Shown here: piece after piece, positions 1 through 7,386 of the stretch
Position numbering within the stretch: position 1 is the first letter of the stretch
How the letters are laid out: each line of letters opens with the position of its first letter
NCBI RefSeq assembly: GCF_003391115.1
Contig: NZ_QTJP01000001.1
Location: 2,812,501-2,876,500 of the forward strand
Direction: 5' to 3'
Source of the DNA: Sphingomonas crusticola
Lineage (GTDB): Bacteria > Pseudomonadota > Alphaproteobacteria > Sphingomonadales > Sphingomonadaceae
Length of the DNA: 64,000 nucleotides
Notes under the pieces: model-generated
Seen by the model: the letters and a program-made list of their open reading frames with translations, nothing else
Database searches by the model: none
Told to the model about the DNA's origin: nothing
Made by a program: the position numbers and the translations under genes

Positions 1-2
1 TG

Positions 3-218
3 GTCAGCGCCCATGCCCAGCTGGCGGCGGCCAAGGCCGCAGCCGTCGACGCCGCACCTGCCCCGGAGATGCCGGGGGCGAGCGGAGCGCAGGCCGCAGC
101 AGCGCAGGCCGCTGGCAGCGCGCTGGCGCGCGACGGAGCAGAGATCGGGCATGCAGGCGGTCCTGTGGCATTGCCGGTCGCGGCTCAGCCCGGGAGCGAC
201 ATTCCGCTCGCGGCGTGA
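3..218 (+). CDS. C-terminal end of an unidentified protein (partial)
   Basis: This open frame enters from the left edge and ends at TGA 216-218, giving 71 residues. The visible part is an alanine-rich tail without recognisable motifs, so I do not assign a function. It lies upstream of, and on the same strand as, the conjugation genes that follow. A strong terminator 15 bases after the stop supports a real gene end. Ala-rich tails also arise by chance in GC-rich DNA, so confidence is limited. Confidence 0.45.
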   Translation, partial: VSAHAQLAAAKAAAVDAAPAPEMPGASGAQAAAAQAAGSALARDGAEIGHAGGPVALPVAAQPGSDIPLAA

Positions 219-233
219 TCGCGTCCGCACCTG

Positions 234-266
234 GCCCGCGCGGAATGCTCGCGCGGGCTTCTTTTT
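234..266 (+). terminator. Rho-independent terminator
   Basis: A perfect 9-bp stem (234-242 with 250-258), a 7-nt loop and the T-rich run TTCTTTTT follow the partial gene. A second perfect 9-bp hairpin with a 4-nt loop follows directly at 267-288. Confidence 0.8.
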
Positions 267-594
267 GCCCGGCTTTATCAAGCCGGGCGGCGGGCGCGGG
301 AACAGCGGCGCAGGGACAGGCGAAAAGGCCATCCGGCACTACGCGCCACGCCCCGAGGTGAGCCTGCGGATTTCAGGCCGCCGGCCGTCACCGCTAGGGC
401 CCGTTGTCACGCCATACGGGTGCAAATGCGGGCAGGCCTTTTGCCGCGCCCCGCCTCGGCGACATACCATGCGCATTGCCCTGCGCCGAACATGCCGCCG
501 CTTCACCGGCGGCGGCCATCCGTCCAACGGGCGCCGGCCTGTCTTCGGCGATTTCGACCGCTGCTGAACCGGTCCGGCACGCGCGAAACCATCG

Positions 595-664
595 CGCGCG
601 GCTTATTTCCCCGCCCGTGTGCCACGGGCTCCTCGCGGCCGCTACGCTGCAAATAAGCCGCGCG
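595..664 (+). promoter_or_regulatory. Structured leader upstream of the DUF736 gene
   Basis: The gene-free stretch 219-780 holds this element. A perfect 14-bp inverted repeat (595-608 with 651-664) encloses a perfect 7-bp hairpin with loop TGC (613-619, loop 620-622, 623-629). A CTGCGCTGCGG tract follows, then the ribosome binding site of the gene at 781. The same layout recurs at 2669-2788 before another gene of the module, which suggests a cis-acting RNA or protein-binding site. I recognise no named RNA family. Confidence 0.6.
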
Positions 665-780
665 CTCCGGTCCTCCGCTGCGCTGCGGCCCTCGCGGGTG
701 CGCGCGCGCCTGGCGGGACCGGTTCGCCGCGCGGCCATCGTCCGGAAACAGGTCCGGGCGACCATTCAAGGAGACTCGAA

Positions 781-1098
781 ATGCCCGCCATCGGTTATGT
801 CAGCCGCCATCAGGACGGCTTCAAGGGACAGCTCAAGACGCTCTCGATCCGTGCCGATATCGAGATCGTGCCGGCCAGCAAGTCCAGCGACGCGCAGCCC
901 GATTACCGCGTCGCCGCCAACGGTGTCGAGGTCGGTGCCGGCTGGATCCGCCGCGGCGAAACCTCGGGCCGGGATTATGTCTCGCTGAGCTTCGCGGCGC
1001 CCGAGTTCGGCCCGCGCCGGCTCTACGCCAATCTCGGCCGCGCCGCCGGCCGGGACGATGACGACATGTTCGCCATCATCTGGAACCCGGCCGACTGA
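781..1098 (+). CDS. DUF736 family protein
   Basis: The 105-aa product matches the pattern of DUF736 proteins: an N-terminal IGYVSR-like strand, a central segment with GAGW, and the ending YANLGRA...FAIIWNP. These small, probably single-domain proteins are typical of conjugative elements in Alphaproteobacteria. Their biochemical role is not established. The start is set by AAGGAG about 7 bases upstream of the ATG. The gene has a long structured leader and is followed by a hairpin at 1109-1134, so it may be transcribed on its own before the traF-like genes. Confidence 0.85.
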   Translation: MPAIGYVSRHQDGFKGQLKTLSIRADIEIVPASKSSDAQPDYRVAANGVEVGAGWIRRGETSGRDYVSLSFAAPEFGPRRLYANLGRAAGRDDDDMFAIIWNPAD

Positions 1099-1108
1099 AC
1101 GCCCCACC

Positions 1109-1143
1109 ATCCCGCGCCCGCTCGGGCGCGGGATACCCTTTTC
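1109..1143 (+). terminator. Terminator after the DUF736 gene
   Basis: A perfect 12-bp stem (1109-1120 with 1123-1134) with a 2-nt gap, which must open into a slightly larger loop, is followed by ACCCTTTTC. It begins 10 bases after the DUF736 stop codon. Confidence 0.7.
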
Positions 1144-1258
1144 TGGGACGGTCGAATTCGCAAGGTGCCGATTCCGACCCTCCCCACGCCGCGCCGGTTG
1201 GGCGAACCGCTCGATCGCGGCGCAATCCCGCAAAGCCGTATCGCCGGAGCAGGCAGCC

Positions 1259-1489
1259 ATGCTGTCGTTCGAAACCGCCGAGCGCGCCCAAACGGCGCGC
1301 AAGATATGCCCCTTTCTGACCGCCAAGCAGGCGGCGTTTCATCTCGGTCTCAGCGTCGGCACGCTCAAGAAGATGCGCGCCGAGGGACGCGGCCCCTTGT
1401 GCCGGCTGCACGGGCGAACCTGGCGCTATCATGTCGACGACATCGAGGCGTGGTCGGCATCGCGCGCGCGCGGCGGGGGCGATGCCTGA
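1259..1489 (+). CDS. Helix-turn-helix DNA-binding protein (MerR/excisionase-like)
   Basis: The 76-aa protein carries an HTH of the AlpA/excisionase/MerR-like type. FLTAKQAAFHLGLSVGTLKKM (residues 19-39) forms the helices, and the segment to WRYHVDDIEAW is the usual wing and C-terminal helix. Proteins like this sit directly before the TraF peptidase in alphaproteobacterial conjugative elements and probably regulate the module or its excision. The ATG at 1259 follows a GGAGCAGG sequence. The 3' end overlaps the next gene by 8 bases, which suggests translational coupling. Confidence 0.8.
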   Translation: MLSFETAERAQTARKICPFLTAKQAAFHLGLSVGTLKKMRAEGRGPLCRLHGRTWRYHVDDIEAWSASRARGGGDA

Positions 1490-1991
1490 GCGGCGCACGA
1501 GCGGCGCGTGGGCGCTGCTGTCCGGCGCGCTCGCGCTGGCGGCGCTCGCGGCGCCAGCCGCGCGTCCGCTGCTCGTCTGGAACGTCAGCCGGAGTGCGCC
1601 GCTTGGGCTTTACGTCGTCGCCGCGCCGCGCGCGATCGCGCGCGGCGACATGGTGATCGCGCGGCTGCCGGCCCGGTTCGCGCGGCTGGCAGCGGCGCGC
1701 CGCTACCTGCCGCTCGGCGTGCCGCTGGTGAAGCGGATCGCGGCGGTGCCGGGCGACCGGATCTGTACGCGCGGCGAGCGCCTCATTCTGCCAGGCCAGC
1801 CGCCGGTCGCGCGCCTGCGGCGGGACCGTGCCGGCCGGCCGATGCCGCTTTGGCGTGGCTGCGGCCAACTCGCGCGCGACCGCTATCTGCTGGTGATGGC
1901 GGACGTGCCCGGTTCTTTCGACGGGCGCTATTTTGGCCCGAGCGATGTCGGCGACATCCTCGGCGAGGCACAGCTGACATGGCCGCGCTGA
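1482..1991 (+). CDS. traF: TraF-type conjugal transfer signal peptidase (S26 family)
   Basis: This 169-aa protein resembles TraF, an S26 peptidase of conjugation systems that matures the pilin, in related plasmids by cyclising it. An N-terminal membrane segment (about residues 9-28) anchors it with the catalytic part in the periplasm. The serine motif SRSAPLGLY puts the nucleophile at about Ser38, and VKRIAAVPGD holds the general-base lysine at about Lys84. Both are intact. The start overlaps the HTH gene and the end overlaps the transglycosylase gene (ATG at 1979), so the three genes form one tight operon. Confidence 0.88.
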   Translation: MPERRTSGAWALLSGALALAALAAPAARPLLVWNVSRSAPLGLYVVAAPRAIARGDMVIARLPARFARLAAARRYLPLGVPLVKRIAAVPGDRICTRGERLILPGQPPVARLRRDRAGRPMPLWRGCGQLARDRYLLVMADVPGSFDGRYFGPSDVGDILGEAQLTWPR

Positions 1992-2641
1992 GGCATGTCG
2001 TCGTGGTGGTGATATTCGCGGCGGGCGCGGTCGCGGCGCGCGCAGAGGGCCCGCCGAGGTGGCGGGCCTTCATCCAGGAGGCCGCCGCGCGCACGCGGAT
2101 CCCGGCCGACTGGATCGGCCGCGTAATGCGTGTCGAAAGCGCGGGCCGAACCCTAGTCGGCGGACGGCCGATCACCAGCCGGGCAGGCGCGATGGGGCTG
2201 ATGCAGCTGATGCCCGCGACCTGGGTGGAGATGCGCGCGCGGATGCGGCTTGGCCGTGACCCGTATGATCCGCGCGACAATATCCTCGCCGGCGCCGGCT
2301 TCCTCAGGATGATGTATGACCGCTTCGGTTATCCGGGCCTGTTCGGCGCCTATAATGCCGGGCCGGACCGCTATCGCGCGCACCTTTTGGGGGCGCCGCT
2401 GCCGGCAGAGACCAGCGCCTATATTGCCCAGATTGTTGAATCCGGCGCGGCGGGGCGGCCAGCCAATCGACCGTTAGGAACCAGGATCGAGCCGTCGCCG
2501 AGACGGACCCTGTTCGTGGCGCTCGACGGTCATACGCCAGCCGATGGTCCGGTCGAACGCATCCAGCCGGCATTGTTCGCGATTCGCCATGATGTCGCGG
2601 CGGAGCGTGTGCCGGCGGTGCCGGGGCAGGGTGGGGAATAG
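1979..2641 (+). CDS. Lytic transglycosylase (conjugation-associated, SLT domain)
   Basis: The 220-aa secreted protein has a signal peptide (about 1-22) and an SLT-type domain. The catalytic glutamate is in RVESAGR (Glu53), and GLMQLMPATW (73-82) and AYNAGP are the family signatures. It cleaves peptidoglycan glycan strands to let the transfer apparatus cross the wall (VirB1-like role). The C-terminal 60 residues are outside the catalytic domain and proline/arginine rich. Its ATG lies inside the end of the traF-like gene. Confidence 0.88.
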   Translation: MAALRHVVVVVIFAAGAVAARAEGPPRWRAFIQEAAARTRIPADWIGRVMRVESAGRTLVGGRPITSRAGAMGLMQLMPATWVEMRARMRLGRDPYDPRDNILAGAGFLRMMYDRFGYPGLFGAYNAGPDRYRAHLLGAPLPAETSAYIAQIVESGAAGRPANRPLGTRIEPSPRRTLFVALDGHTPADGPVERIQPALFAIRHDVAAERVPAVPGQGGE

Positions 2642-2668
2642 GACTTTCTGCAGGTCCCAGGATGGCCG

Positions 2669-2788
2669 GCACCGGCGCGGCTCTCAAGGCCGGCGGCCCC
2701 TCCAATTTGCTGCGCAAATCGGTTCCTCCGCCGCCGCTGGCGCGGCGCCTGCGCTGCGCTGCGGCGGCCCTGACAGCCGCGCCGGTGC
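2669..2788 (+). promoter_or_regulatory. Structured leader upstream of the 118-aa gene
   Basis: A perfect 14-bp inverted repeat (2669-2682 with 2775-2788) encloses a perfect 6-bp hairpin with loop TGC (2705-2710, loop 2711-2713, 2714-2719) and a TGCGCTGCGG tract. A further GTTCCC/GGGAAC hairpin lies between this and the RBS. The layout copies the element at 595-664. Confidence 0.6.
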
Positions 2789-2847
2789 CCGCCGACGACA
2801 TGCTGTTCCCAAGGTCGGGAACGAAGCTTTCAAAGGAGCATGCCGCT

Positions 2848-3204
2848 ATGGATATCACGACCCTTCAAGCCGCCGCGCACGACCCGCTTCCGGCGCTGAT
2901 CGCCAGTCTTGCCACCGACATGGCATGCGGGATCGACGCCGCGTCCGCCGAGCGGATCGTGGCCGGGGAGGTGGCCGATTTTCACTGGGACGCGCGCATC
3001 GATGCGCGCCTGCTCGGTATCGCCGAGCCGTTGGACGAGGAGGACGGCGAGCACGAAGTCTGGCTCGTACTCGGTTATCTCGCGGGATGTTGGTTTGTCG
3101 CGAGGATCGGACTTGATCGGGAGGGCAAACCGGCATTTCTGAGCGGCAGGCAGCGGCTGGAAAGCGCCTGGGATGCCTATGAGGCGTTCGAGCAGCCGCG
3201 ATAG
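2848..3204 (+). CDS. Conserved hypothetical protein of the conjugative module
   Basis: The 118-aa protein is acidic and has no signal peptide. Its middle holds a short hydrophobic strand-like stretch (EVWLVLGYLAGCWFVARIGL) and its end the aromatic segment SAWDAYEAF. I do not recognise a family. It is placed between the transglycosylase and the relaxase, and AAAGGAG lies about 10 bases before the ATG. The structured leader it shares with DUF736 suggests joint control. The next gene starts only after 320 bases holding a hairpin and short repeats. Confidence 0.65.
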   Translation: MDITTLQAAAHDPLPALIASLATDMACGIDAASAERIVAGEVADFHWDARIDARLLGIAEPLDEEDGEHEVWLVLGYLAGCWFVARIGLDREGKPAFLSGRQRLESAWDAYEAFEQPR

Positions 3205-3524
3205 TGACGGTTTTTCGGGCACGGCGCGGGGCTGGTCTCGCGCCGTGTTGATTTTCGGGATGCGGCGGTTCGCCGTGGGGGAGGGCAGGTCGAGCGACGC
3301 GAAAGGCGAGCAAAGGCGGGCGAAGGCAAGATAAAGCTGCGGCACCGGTGGCGCTGCAAGCCCTTGTCTGCACATCCTTTTTCCAACTGCGGGGAGGCAC
3401 TGGCTCCGCTCCGACAGTGCCGCGGCTGCCGGTTTTTGGCGGACCGTCGTGGGTTTGCCGGCACCGCTTTTGTTGGATCGCAAGTCGGATCATGGTGACG
3501 GCGCAATCGTGTGCGGATCCACCG
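3205..3524 (+). other. Intergenic region before the relaxase: hairpin and 10-bp iterons
   Basis: A perfect 9-bp hairpin (3220-3228 with 3239-3247) followed by TTGATTTT may terminate the upstream transcript. At 3301-3340 a 10-bp period is visible: AAAGGCG at 3302 and 3312, with decaying copies at 3322 and 3332. Short direct repeats directly upstream of a relaxase gene would suit an accessory part of an origin of transfer, but I recognise no known nic site. Confidence 0.4.
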
Positions 3525-5510
3525 ATGACGAGCGAGAACGAATTCGAGCCGCGGCTCGGCCGCATGCGCAAAAACGGCGGCGCGGCGCGCACCCGCCGCT
3601 ATACCGGGCGGGTCCTCGCTGCGGCCAATCTTGCTCGCGGCGGACCACTGCTAGTAAACAGTTCAGCTAACGGTTTTAGCGGCAGCCGGATGGGGCGCGG
3701 CGCCGGTGTCGGCCGGCTACTCGCGCGACGCGGCACGGCGGGTCTGTTGGGAAGCCGCCGCGTCGTCATTAAGGCCAGCATCGTCCGGCTCGCCGGCAAG
3801 GGCGCTGCGGGTGCGGCGGCGCACCTGCGCTACCTCGAGCGCGACGGCACCACGCGCACCAGCGAACGCGGTACCTTGTACGGGGCCGAATCTGATGCGG
3901 CCGATCGCCGGGCATTTCAGGAGCGGACAGAAGGCGATCGTCATCAGTTCCGCTTTATCGTCTCGGCCGAGGACGGTGCTGAATTTGAGGATCTGAAACC
4001 GCTGACGCGGCGGCTGATGGCGCGGGCCGAGGAAGATCTCGGCACCAGGCTCGATTGGGTTGCGGTGGACCATTTCGACACCGGCCATCCCCACACGCAC
4101 ATCATCATGCGCGGCAAGGATGACCGCGGCGCCGACCTCGTCATCGCGCGTGAATATCTCACCACGGGCATGCGAAGGCGCGCGAGCGAGCTGCTCGATC
4201 TCGATCTGGGACCGCGCTCATCGCGGGAAATCGAGGCTAGTCGGCGCGCCGAGATCGAGCAGGAAAGACTAACCTCGCTCGACCGCGCTTTGCTGCACGA
4301 CGCAGACCGCGATTGCATCGTGTCGGCCGCCGCCGGGGACGCCTCCGAGCAGGCCATCCGCACGGGACGGCTCGCCAAGCTCGGACGGCTGGGCCTCGCC
4401 GAGCCGATCAGAGGCGGGCAGTGGCGGCTAGCGGACGGCGTGGAAGACACGCTGCGGCGGATGGGCGAACGCGGCGACATCATTCGTACGATGCAGCGCG
4501 AATTCACACGCCGCGGGATCACACGCGCACAGGCCGACCAGGCGATCTATGATCCGGCGGCGGGTGACACCTGCCCGCTGGTGGGCCGCGTGGTAGGACG
4601 CGGCCTTGCCGACGAACATGGCGATCGCCATTATCTGATCGTCGACGGCATCGACGGCCGCAGCCATTTCGTTGGTATCGGCAGGGGCGCCAGCCTCGAC
4701 ACGATGCTTGAGGGTGCGGTGGTTCGGATCGAGCCGCTTCGCGCCGAGGTGCGGGAGGCCGATCGGACGATCGCGGCGGTCGCTGCGGCCAATGGCGGAC
4801 GTTACGATATCGACGCCCATCTACGCCATGATCCGAGCGCGACGCAGGACTATGCCGAGGCGCACGTCCAGCGGCTCGAAGCGATGCGCCGGCTGAGCGG
4901 GGGCGCGACCCGCGAGCCCTCCGGGCAATGGATCATCTCGACCGATCATCTTGAACGCGCCGCCGCGCATGAGGCCAGAATGGTGCGCGACCGGCCGGTG
5001 GCGATCGCGTTACTATCCTCCCGGCCGCTGGCCCAGCTAATTGACGCCGATGCTGCGACTTGGCTCGATCGTGACCTTCTTTCGACCGAACCGGTGGTCA
5101 CGCGCGATACGGGGTTCGGGACTGAGGTTCGCGATGCGCTTGAGCGTCGTCGGCAATGGCTCGTCACCCACCAATTTGCCGAAGAAGTCGGCGCGCGGAC
5201 CAGCTACCGGCCCGACCTGCTCGCAACCCTCCAGCGCCGCGAACTCTTACGCGTCGCCGGGCAGCTTTCTGGAGAGCTATATCTTTCCTTTGCCGAGGTC
5301 GCACCCGGCGTGCGCATCGATGGCATATTGCGGCGACGTGTTGACTTGGTCAGCGGGCGATTCGCGCTTGTCGAGATGTCGCGCGAATTCACGCTCGTGC
5401 CATGGCGCCCGGCGCTGCAGCCGCAGATCGGTAAGCAGGTAACCGGCACCGTGCGCCGCGATGGTGTGAGCTGGTCGATCCGGGGCCGGCAGGGCCCAAT
5501 CATTTCCTAG
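3525..5510 (+). CDS. VirD2-like relaxase/mobilisation nuclease with DUF3363
   Basis: The 661-aa relaxase would nick the origin of transfer and pilot the strand into the recipient. The N-terminal part contains VIKASIVRL, the strand QFRFIVSAEDG (about 141-151) and the metal-binding cluster HFDTGHPHTHIIMRG with His183, His188, His190 and His192. The remainder corresponds to DUF3363, which accompanies this relaxase class in alphaproteobacterial elements. I chose ATG 3525 because family members begin with an EFEPRLGR-like motif; an in-frame ATG at 3492 is possible. It looks complete, but TraG and the Trb secretion genes normally found next to it are absent, so the element is probably defective here. 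Confidence 0.88.
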   Translation: MTSENEFEPRLGRMRKNGGAARTRRYTGRVLAAANLARGGPLLVNSSANGFSGSRMGRGAGVGRLLARRGTAGLLGSRRVVIKASIVRLAGKGAAGAAAHLRYLERDGTTRTSERGTLYGAESDAADRRAFQERTEGDRHQFRFIVSAEDGAEFEDLKPLTRRLMARAEEDLGTRLDWVAVDHFDTGHPHTHIIMRGKDDRGADLVIAREYLTTGMRRRASELLDLDLGPRSSREIEASRRAEIEQERLTSLDRALLHDADRDCIVSAAAGDASEQAIRTGRLAKLGRLGLAEPIRGGQWRLADGVEDTLRRMGERGDIIRTMQREFTRRGITRAQADQAIYDPAAGDTCPLVGRVVGRGLADEHGDRHYLIVDGIDGRSHFVGIGRGASLDTMLEGAVVRIEPLRAEVREADRTIAAVAAANGGRYDIDAHLRHDPSATQDYAEAHVQRLEAMRRLSGGATREPSGQWIISTDHLERAAAHEARMVRDRPVAIALLSSRPLAQLIDADAATWLDRDLLSTEPVVTRDTGFGTEVRDALERRRQWLVTHQFAEEVGARTSYRPDLLATLQRRELLRVAGQLSGELYLSFAEVAPGVRIDGILRRRVDLVSGRFALVEMSREFTLVPWRPALQPQIGKQVTGTVRRDGVSWSIRGRQGPIIS

Positions 5511-5633
5511 GGCCGGATGCTACCTGGGCGAGTACCCCGCACGATTTTGAAATAGGGCTGTTGTATCGTTCATCGCCTCCCGAGGCATGCTGGGGTGGCG
5601 GCTGCACACGGGCTTCGTGTCCTCAGATGCGAC

Positions 5634-5995
5634 ACAACGGTAACTGGCTGGAAACTGGGCAACCGCGGCTGGGCGGCTCGCTGGGGGACGATCCGGCCCG
5701 CTACATAGACAATTCCCCTTATTATCACGCCGACCGCATCCACACGCCGCTGCTGATCCTCGAGGGTACAAACGACTTTGCCGGATTTATCGAGGGGCCG
5801 AAGATGTTCGCCGCGCTGCGCAGGTTAGACCGAACCGTCGAGCTGGCGCTATACGATGGCGCCGGTCACTCGCCTTCCAATTTCAAGGCATCGCAGGCGC
5901 AGGATCAGGCTATGCGAACGCTGGCCTTCTTAGAGAGGTATATGCCCACCAAAGGTTCGAAGCAGACGGTAACAGATCGCAGAACGCCTCCCTAG
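5634..5995 (+). pseudogene. 5'-truncated S9 peptidase fragment
   Basis: This frame matches the last ~108 residues of the S9 peptidase at 50467-52884 almost residue for residue, for example DDPARYIDNSPYYHADRIHT and FAGFIEGPKMFAALRRLDRT. It starts abruptly at 5634. It keeps the catalytic Asp and His regions (GTNDFAG, GAGHSP) but lacks the nucleophile Ser and the whole propeller. The TAG stop of the paralogue is CAG here, so the frame runs on for about a dozen codons. Many silent differences show an older duplicate, not a fresh copy. It has no start or RBS and is best read as a remnant at a recombination junction. Confidence 0.85.
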
Positions 5996-6243
5996 CGTTG
6001 GCGAGCGGCCTTTCAGGCGGGTGAACCTACGGTATGCTCTAATCGTCACGGCAGCCTGATCAGGCGGACGACCGCTTGGAATCTCTACGTCCACCCAAGG
6101 CTTTTTGGCAAACGGAGCGCGTTCCAGCTAGTAGCCCAGCGGCAGGCGCGGCCGCCGCAGCGACCAAAAAAAGCCGCCAATCGCCACGGGACGACCAATA
6201 TTCTATTTGTCCAGCGGCGAAAAGCCGTGATTAGAGGCGATGA

Positions 6244-7386
6244 CTAGCTGAACGTCTCGAGCGCCACAGTCCATGCTCTTGCCTGCCCGCTCAATGAGCA
6301 TCCTAGTCCTGACCGATCAGGCACGATCATGCGTCCCTCGCGAGTTTCCAATTTTTCGTTGAACAACGGATCGAGCCAGTCGAAATGCTCGACCCAGGCA
6401 TTGTGCGGATAAGCGGCGGCCAGGTGGACGTGGATCTCCATCGCGAAGTGCGGCGCCATCGCAAGATGCGCCTGATCGCCCATTGCCATGATCTTGAGGA
6501 ATTGCGTGATCCCGCCGACGCGCGCGGCATCGGGCTGGATGAAGTCGACCGAACGGTGACGGATCAGCTCCCAATGTTCGGCGACGCTGGTCAGCATCTC
6601 ACCGGTCGCTATTGGGGTGTCGAGTGCCGCGGCGAGCTGCGCATGGCCTTCCGCGTCATAGGCGTCGAGCGGTTCCTCGATCCACACTAAGCCAAAGCTT
6701 TCGAGGCTGCGGCCGACACGGAGCGCGGTCGGGCGATCCCATTGCTGGTTGGCATCAACCATCAGCGGCACGCGGCCATCGATATGCTTGTGGATAGCCC
6801 CGACGCGCCGCAGGTCGATCGCCGGGTCCGGCTGGCCGACCTTGATCTTGATGCCGCCGATACCGGCTGCGATCGCCTTGTCGATATTGTCGAGGATCTG
6901 CTCGACTCGCGCATTGAGGAAGCCGCCCGACGTATTGTAGCAAGGCACGGCATCGCGATGCGCGCCGAGCAGCTTGGCGAGCGGCAGCCCCGCCCGCTTT
7001 GCCTTCATGTCCCACAAGGCGATGTCCATCGCGGCGATCGCCTGCGTGGCGAGCCCGCTCCGCCCGACCGACGCGCCGGCCCAGACCAGCTTGGTCCAGG
7101 CCTTGGCGATGTCGTTGGGATCCTCACCGATCAAAGCCGGCGCGACCTCCCTGGCATGAGCGTAAAGGCCGAGACCGCCAGCGCGCTTCGAATAGCTGAA
7201 GCCAATGCCCTTGTGCCCGTCGCGGCTCTCGATCTCGGCGAATAGGCATGCGACTTCGCTAAGCGGCTTCTGACGGCCGGTAAGAACCTTGGCATCGCTT
7301 ACCGGCACGGCGAGCGGCAGGAATGCCAGCGACAGGGTGACCGCGGTGATGCGGTCCCCGGTCGCGGGCAGTTCAGAGGAGATCAT
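6244..7386 (-). CDS. L-talarate/galactarate dehydratase (enolase superfamily)
   Basis: The 380-aa protein belongs to the mandelate racemase branch of the enolase superfamily and most resembles L-talarate/galactarate dehydratases, which make 5-keto-4-deoxy-glucarate. The catalytic KIKVG motif (Lys180, Lys182), metal ligands Asp211 (VDANQQW), Glu237 (WIEEP) and Glu263 (ATGE), and the His313 region APHFAMEIHVHLAAAYP are all intact. The ending EHFDWLDPLFNE is also typical. It is the last gene of a three-gene unit and its ATG overlaps the preceding stop by 14 bases. With KdgD nearby it accounts for galactarate breakdown. Another acid sugar remains possible as the natural substrate. Confidence 0.85.
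   Translation of the reverse strand: MISSELPATGDRITAVTLSLAFLPLAVPVSDAKVLTGRQKPLSEVACLFAEIESRDGHKGIGFSYSKRAGGLGLYAHAREVAPALIGEDPNDIAKAWTKLVWAGASVGRSGLATQAIAAMDIALWDMKAKRAGLPLAKLLGAHRDAVPCYNTSGGFLNARVEQILDNIDKAIAAGIGGIKIKVGQPDPAIDLRRVGAIHKHIDGRVPLMVDANQQWDRPTALRVGRSLESFGLVWIEEPLDAYDAEGHAQLAAALDTPIATGEMLTSVAEHWELIRHRSVDFIQPDAARVGGITQFLKIMAMGDQAHLAMAPHFAMEIHVHLAAAYPHNAWVEHFDWLDPLFNEKLETREGRMIVPDRSGLGCSLSGQARAWTVALETFS

Noticed and set aside
5520-5633. Possible insertion-sequence end between the relaxase and the peptidase fragment
   Set aside because: No terminal inverted repeat pair, target duplication or transposase residue could be recognised in this short stretch.
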